Assembly (NCBI GenBank): GCA_016840945.1 | Contig: JAEORJ010000136.1 | Span: 1-27,272 of the forward strand | DNA from: Candidatus Gerdarchaeota archaeon | GTDB lineage: Archaea; Asgardarchaeota; Heimdallarchaeia; JABLTI01 | DNA length: 27,272 nt | Direction: 5' to 3' | In this document: positions 24,177-27,272 of the stretch, piece by piece | Layout: every line of letters starts with the position of its first letter | Position numbering within the stretch: the first letter of the stretch is position 1 | The notes under the pieces: model-generated | The model's input: only the letters and a program-made list of their open reading frames with translations | Told to the model about the DNA's origin: nothing | Databases searched by the model: none | Translations under genes and position numbers: made by a program

Positions 24177-25031
24177 ATGGCAATAGCAAGTAAGTTTTTA
24201 GAAGATGCTTTTAAAGGAGTACTTTTTGATTTCAGAGAAATTGGTTTAATATTCAGGTACGAATTTAAACGCGTTATATTATCGTTGAAATTTTTCGTTG
24301 CTTTCTCATTAATACTTATTCCTTCAATTATATTTCTTAATTCCATAGTAGAGGATTTCGAGGCTCTTATATTGGATTTAGGTATTGATGATTTCCTTAA
24401 ATTCTGCACTTCAGGTTATATCTTGATAGGTCAATTTCTACTACAATTAATTGGCTTAATGTTAACATTAGATTGCTTTGGAAAATCAACAAATGATAGT
24501 ATGGAAAGATATTTCGCTTTGCCAATTAAAAAAGCAAATATCTATATCGCTCATATGCTCACAGTAATTGTAGGAACAACAATAACAAGCATAGCTTCAA
24601 TTCTTACTTTCGATTTAATACTTTGGATTTGGATTGGTTTTTCGTTAACATTTTTGTTAATGTTAAAAGCATTTTTTATGTTAATGGTTGGTGCCATACT
24701 AGCAATTTCTCTAACAACATTATTTGTAATAATATCAAATTACTTTAATTTCTCAAGTTCAATAGCGATTATACCTACATTATTTTTATTTTATATCATT
24801 CCTTTTTTAGTTAATTTCATCACTATCTTTGTTTATGGAATTCCTGAAGCATATGAATGGACATTCATGTATCAATTAATTGTAGCAACAGATTATATCC
24901 TACAAGTAAGTAGTGGTATATCACAAGATTTACCTTTAATTGCTAATCTTACCGCATGGGTAGCTATAGCTGGAATAAGTTTTCTTTCACAAAGAATAGC
25001 ACTAATAATTTTTGAAAGAATAGAAAAATAA
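24177..25031 (+). CDS. ABC-2 type transporter permease
   Basis: The 284-residue membrane protein has six hydrophobic segments: about 37-58, 78-100, 121-144, 150-175, 185-217 and 253-275. The N-terminal soluble stretch ends FRYEFKRVILSLKFFVAF, typical of ABC-2 permeases. It starts at ATG 24177 immediately after the TAA of the ATPase gene (TAAATG), so the two are translated together and form one exporter. It converges with malic enzyme across 15 bases. No substrate can be inferred. Confidence 0.82.
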   Translation: MAIASKFLEDAFKGVLFDFREIGLIFRYEFKRVILSLKFFVAFSLILIPSIIFLNSIVEDFEALILDLGIDDFLKFCTSGYILIGQFLLQLIGLMLTLDCFGKSTNDSMERYFALPIKKANIYIAHMLTVIVGTTITSIASILTFDLILWIWIGFSLTFLLMLKAFFMLMVGAILAISLTTLFVIISNYFNFSSSIAIIPTLFLFYIIPFLVNFITIFVYGIPEAYEWTFMYQLIVATDYILQVSSGISQDLPLIANLTAWVAIAGISFLSQRIALIIFERIEK

Positions 25032-25046
25032 AGAAAAAAAAGAAAA

Positions 25047-26405
25047 CTAAATCTTTGGTTTAATAAATTTAGTTTCCATTAAAGTACTTGTCATATCTCG
25101 AGCAATTCTAATTCGTTCTTCAACCAATTTATACAATTCTTTTTCTTCCATGACATTTCGAGCTATGCCTTGTTCGATAGCTTTCATACCAACACTTGTA
25201 GCTTCATTTGGGAAAACTTCCCATTCAGTCATATTAGGAATAATATAATCTTCTGTTACACCTTTTTTAATCGCTACATTAGCAAGTGCTTCAGCTGCAG
25301 CAATGCACATTTCATCAGTGATGGTTGTTGCTTGAACATCTAATGCCCCTCTAAATATTGCTGGAAATCCAAGACTATTGTTAACTTGATTTGGGAAATC
25401 ACTTCTTCCTGTGCCAACAACTCTAGCTCCTGCTTCCTTTGCATCCCAAGGCCAGATTTCAGGTAATGGATTCGCACAAGCATAAACAATGGAATCTTTC
25501 GCCATGTGTGATACCCATTCTTTCTTTATTGTACCTGGTTCTGATTTAGCTGCTGATATCATAATATCAGCTCCTTTTGTTGCTTCGCCAAAATCACCTG
25601 TAAGTCCTTCGCCATTAGTTTTTTGTGCTAAGTCATACTTGAAGAAATCATAATCTTTTTCATCAATGATATCTTGACGATCTTTTATAATTATGCCAGT
25701 AGAATCACACATAACAATATTTTTGGGATCCATTCCAGCAGCAATCATCAAATATGCTGTTCTGGTATTAGCTGAACCAACACCAAGCATTGCTATTTTT
25801 ACCTGGTCAATCTCTTTACCAACAAATTTCAAGCCTCCAAGAACACCTGCAAGAATAACAGTTGCAGTGCCTTGTGCATCATCATGGAAAACAGGGATTT
25901 TAATCTCTGGATCCTTTCTTAAAGTTTCAAGTATTCCATAACATTTAGGTTTAGAAATATCTTCAAGATTGATGCCACCAAATGAAGGTTGTAAAAGTTT
26001 CACAGTTCTAATGATATCATCAGGATCTTTAGTATCCAAACAAATAGGAACTGCATCAACACCACCGAGGTATTTGAAAAGCATACATTTACCATCCATA
26101 ACTGGCATAGCTGCTTCTGGGCCAATATCGCCTAAACCTAAAACTCGAGTTCCATCGGATACAACAGCAATCATATTGCCTTTATTGGTGTGTTTATAGA
26201 CTTCATTTTTATTCTCTTTGATAGCCAAACAAGGTGCTGCAACACCTGGTGTATACCAGACACTAAAAGCATCGAATCCCCATATAGCAGCTTTAGGGAT
26301 AGTTTGCATTTTGCCCTTGTAATAAGGATGTAATCTCAATGCCTCAGCTGCTGGTTTTTTAGCTTTTTCCAAGAGTTCTTCTTTTGTGACTTTTCGTTCT
26401 GTCAA
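25047..26405 (-). CDS. NAD(P)-dependent malic enzyme (oxaloacetate-decarboxylating)
   Basis: The enzyme converts malate to pyruvate and CO2 with reduction of NAD(P). The 452-residue length and order of motifs fit prokaryotic malic enzymes: VWYTPGVAAPC, SDGTRVLGLGDIGPEA, PVMDGKCMLFKYLGGVDAVP, PVFHDDAQGTA (the catalytic Lys and metal-binding acids lie in these), the dinucleotide motif GVGSANT, and ANPLPEIWPWDA with RSDFPNQVNNSLGFPAIFRGALD. No phosphotransacetylase domain is fused. The start is TTG 26405-26403, supported by GGTGA at 26417-26413. It is oriented away from the tRNA gene. Cofactor preference cannot be read with certainty. Confidence 0.94.
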   Translation of the reverse strand: MTERKVTKEELLEKAKKPAAEALRLHPYYKGKMQTIPKAAIWGFDAFSVWYTPGVAAPCLAIKENKNEVYKHTNKGNMIAVVSDGTRVLGLGDIGPEAAMPVMDGKCMLFKYLGGVDAVPICLDTKDPDDIIRTVKLLQPSFGGINLEDISKPKCYGILETLRKDPEIKIPVFHDDAQGTATVILAGVLGGLKFVGKEIDQVKIAMLGVGSANTRTAYLMIAAGMDPKNIVMCDSTGIIIKDRQDIIDEKDYDFFKYDLAQKTNGEGLTGDFGEATKGADIMISAAKSEPGTIKKEWVSHMAKDSIVYACANPLPEIWPWDAKEAGARVVGTGRSDFPNQVNNSLGFPAIFRGALDVQATTITDEMCIAAAEALANVAIKKGVTEDYIIPNMTEWEVFPNEATSVGMKAIEQGIARNVMEEKELYKLVEERIRIARDMTSTLMETKFIKPKI

Positions 26406-26444
26406 ACTTTAGTTCACCAGCTAATAATGAATAAATCTGTAAAC

Positions 26445-26477
26445 CATGCCACATATATATCTTGTGTCATGCCACAT
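26445..26477 (-). promoter_or_regulatory. Malic enzyme promoter with a repeated CATGCCACAT element
   Basis: On the minus strand a TATA-like ATATATAT at about 26453-26460 would place transcription near 26430, leaving a leader of about 25 nt with the GGTGA site. The 10-mer CATGCCACAT occurs twice, at 26445-26454 and 26468-26477 (23 bases apart), flanking the TATA element. This spacing suggests a regulator binding site, perhaps a repressor overlapping the TATA box. Confidence 0.45.
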
Positions 26478-26619
26478 TTTCGAAAACCGTAAAATAGATT
26501 AAGGATGACACGGAAACGGTGATAGCATAAAAAAGCTCTATATTTCAAAAAAAGAGAAATGCTTAAAACTAAGTAAAAAACACAAAAACTGACTATTATG
26601 GAATGTCGAGGTAGCCTAG

Positions 26620-26648
26620 ACACATAATATTTCCTTTATGTGGGGCAA
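26620..26648 (+). other. tRNA intron 1 (D-loop, between positions 15 and 16)
   Basis: It contains a 7-bp hairpin, CACATAA (26621-26627) with TTATGTG (26636-26642). A bulge-helix-bulge-like fold forms from GCCT (26614-26617) pairing with GGGC (26643-26646), with 3-nt bulges AGA and AAC. Cutting after the second base of each bulge joins AG to CCTGG, restoring the standard AGCCTGG D-loop. The outer helix is weak (AGG with CCT across a small internal loop). Confidence 0.72.
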
Positions 26649-26655
26649 CCTGGTT

Positions 26656-26687
26656 TCGGATGTCCATGCGCTGTTCATTCGCCAGAA
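26656..26687 (+). other. tRNA intron 2 (D-loop, after G19; boundaries within about 2 nt)
   Basis: CTGG (26650-26653) pairs with CCAG (26682-26685) as a 4-bp central helix, with 3-nt bulges TTT and AAT. The inner stem is CGGATG (26657-26662) with CATTCG (26676-26681). The outer helix would be the D-stem GCCT/GGGC, which becomes adjacent only after intron 1 is removed. The predicted junction gives T at position 21 instead of the usual A, so the exact cut is uncertain. Confidence 0.65.
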
Positions 26688-26704
26688 TGGGCGCCGGACT
26701 CATA

Positions 26705-26740
26705 ATCATGTCTATACATTAGGGCCAGACTTGATGAGAC
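26705..26740 (+). other. tRNA intron 3 (canonical position 37/38)
   Basis: A textbook bulge-helix-bulge: outer helix CCGGA/TCCGG, bulge ACA, central helix CTCA/TGAG, bulge TAA, and inner stem TCATGTCT with AGACTTGA (one T-T mismatch). Cutting after the second base of each bulge gives a 36-nt intron and the anticodon loop CTCATAA. Confidence 0.88.
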
Positions 26741-26801
26741 ATCCGGAGGTCGCGGGATCAAAGCCCGCCCTCGACACCACTTAATTTTGTATACACTTTC
26801 C

Positions 26802-26810
26802 TTTTATACA
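26802..26810 (+). promoter_or_regulatory. Candidate TATA box of the GH29 gene
   Basis: TTTTATACA is centred about 33 bases before ATG 26839. Transcription would start near 26831, giving a leader of only a few bases and no Shine-Dalgarno, consistent with a nearly leaderless message. Confidence 0.4.
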
Positions 26811-26838
26811 TCCATCAAGTAATTAGAATTTGATTAAC

Positions 26839-27272
26839 ATGGATTCTCTCTTAATTGCCCAAGAATTATTTCAAGATTTGCGATTTGGTATGTTTATTCA
26901 TTTTGGATTATATTCAATGGGAGAAGAACATGAATGGCATATGTATAATCATAAAATGACTCATGATTCATACAAAGCAAGTTTTATGCAACGTTTTAAT
27001 CCCAACCCTTCAGGAATTGAGGAATGGGTACTAACTGCAAAAGCTTTGGGCGCAAAATATCTTATTTGTACTTCAAAACACCATGATGGCTTTTGTTTAT
27101 GGGATACTAAAATCTCCCATGAGCTCTCCTCTGATTTTCATATCTGTAACACTCCTTTTTGGACAAACAACCAGAAAAGTGTATTGGACTATTTATTTGA
27201 AGCTGGAAGAAAGTATGGCGTTCGAGTAGGTTTATATTATTCAAGTATCGATTGGAGTTGGACTCAAAGTGA
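26839..27272 (+). CDS. Alpha-L-fucosidase-like protein (GH29), N-terminal part (truncated by the window edge)
   Basis: From ATG 26839 the frame stays open for 144 codons to the right edge. The product starts MDSLLIAQELFQDLRFGMF and shows GH29 landmarks: RFGMFIHFGLYSMGEEHEW, AKALGAKYLICTSKHHDGF with CLWDTK, and the later GVRVGLYYSSIDWSW. GH29 enzymes release L-fucose from glycans by a retaining mechanism; the catalytic nucleophile lies beyond the visible part. No signal peptide is seen, so it is probably intracellular. It follows the tRNA gene by 59 bases and is oriented the same way. Confidence 0.88.
   Translation, partial: MDSLLIAQELFQDLRFGMFIHFGLYSMGEEHEWHMYNHKMTHDSYKASFMQRFNPNPSGIEEWVLTAKALGAKYLICTSKHHDGFCLWDTKISHELSSDFHICNTPFWTNNQKSVLDYLFEAGRKYGVRVGLYYSSIDWSWTQS

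Larger units (their letters stand above)
26605..26779 (+). tRNA. tRNA with anticodon CAU (elongator Met or Ile2), interrupted by three introns
   Basis: The acceptor strands GTCGAGG (26605-26611) and CCTCGAC (26769-26775) pair perfectly, followed by discriminator A and an encoded CCA (26777-26779). T-arm: GCGGG (26752-26756), loop ATCAAAG, CCCGC (26764-26768). Anticodon stem: CCGGA (26694-26698) with TCCGG (26742-26746), anticodon CAT at 26701-26703. D-stem: GCCT (26614-26617) with GGGC (26689-26692). Removing introns at 26620-26648, 26656-26687 and 26705-26740 leaves a standard 78-nt tRNA with D-loop AGCCTGGTTT and variable loop AGGTC. Exons are 15, 7, 17 and 39 nt including CCA. It is not an initiator: G1-C72 is present and the anticodon stem lacks the three G-C pairs. 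Met and Ile2 cannot be told apart. T-loop position 54 is A. Confidence 0.85.

Noticed and set aside
26414..26623. 69-codon minus-strand reading frame
   Set aside because: It overlaps the malic enzyme promoter region and the first bases of the tRNA, has no recognisable motif, and its upstream end lies inside the tRNA acceptor stem.
26605..26779. Initiator tRNA-Met reading of the CAU tRNA
   Set aside because: Archaeal initiators have A1-U72 and three G-C pairs in the anticodon stem; this gene has G1-C72 and CCGGA/TCCGG. A54 in the T-loop recalls eukaryotic initiators but is not enough.
1..27272. CRISPR arrays, insertion sequences or integrated elements
   Set aside because: No regularly spaced repeats, transposase motifs, terminal inverted repeats or composition breaks were seen. 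The tRNA shows no duplicated 3' end that would mark an attachment site.

Overview
The window is AT-rich archaeal DNA, most likely from an Asgard archaeon. The information-processing genes are archaeal: prefoldin beta, DUF3194, a DHH phosphoesterase, type II methionine aminopeptidase, Kae1, YrdC/Sua5 and RadA. They sit beside eukaryote-like small GTPases (one Arf-like, one Rab/Ras-like, one Ras-like fused to a thioredoxin fold) and a probable longin-domain protein. Many genes start with TTG or GTG behind Shine-Dalgarno sequences of the GGTGA/GGAGG type. The assignment rests on gene content alone, so the lineage within Asgard is not resolved.

Layout. Positions 1-640 (minus) hold the N-terminal part of a GH57 glycoside hydrolase. 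Positions 836-5139 (plus) form a compact operon: prefoldin beta, DUF3194, DHH phosphoesterase, then two ECF ATPases and an ECF T subunit. Next come methionine aminopeptidase (5225) and the Ras-thioredoxin fusion (6225), which meets a convergent helical-repeat gene (7826-7053) with no spacer. A minus-strand Rab-like GTPase (8531-7986) is divergent from a small helical gene and a zinc-binding membrane protein. An amidohydrolase (10128-11702) converges on a four-gene minus-strand operon (14513-11699): second EcfT, MobB-type GTPase with an Fe-S domain, a membrane-anchored sulfite-oxidase-fold protein, and a YkoE-like S component.

Positions 14813-18859 (plus) carry a longin-like/winged-helix protein, two tandem coiled-coil/winged-helix proteins, an Arf-like GTPase and a 101-residue unknown. 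Kae1 and YrdC follow as a t6A pair, converging on radA. Two minus-strand membrane proteins are then divergent from an ABC-2 type ATPase/permease pair, which converges on malic enzyme. The right end has a CAU-anticodon tRNA gene that I read as interrupted by three introns, and the start of a GH29 alpha-L-fucosidase that runs off the edge.

How the genes may work together. The two ECF loci look complementary: one has ATPases and a T subunit but no S subunit, the other has T and S but no ATPase, next to molybdopterin-related genes. The 14.8-18.9 kb cluster is the best candidate for an undescribed module, because a longin-like domain lies near an Arf GTPase, as in the eukaryotic pairing of SR-alpha and SR-beta. 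The strongest single observation is the tRNA gene: its introns (about 97 nt) exceed its mature sequence (78 nt), and it has a 7-nt internal exon in the D-loop.
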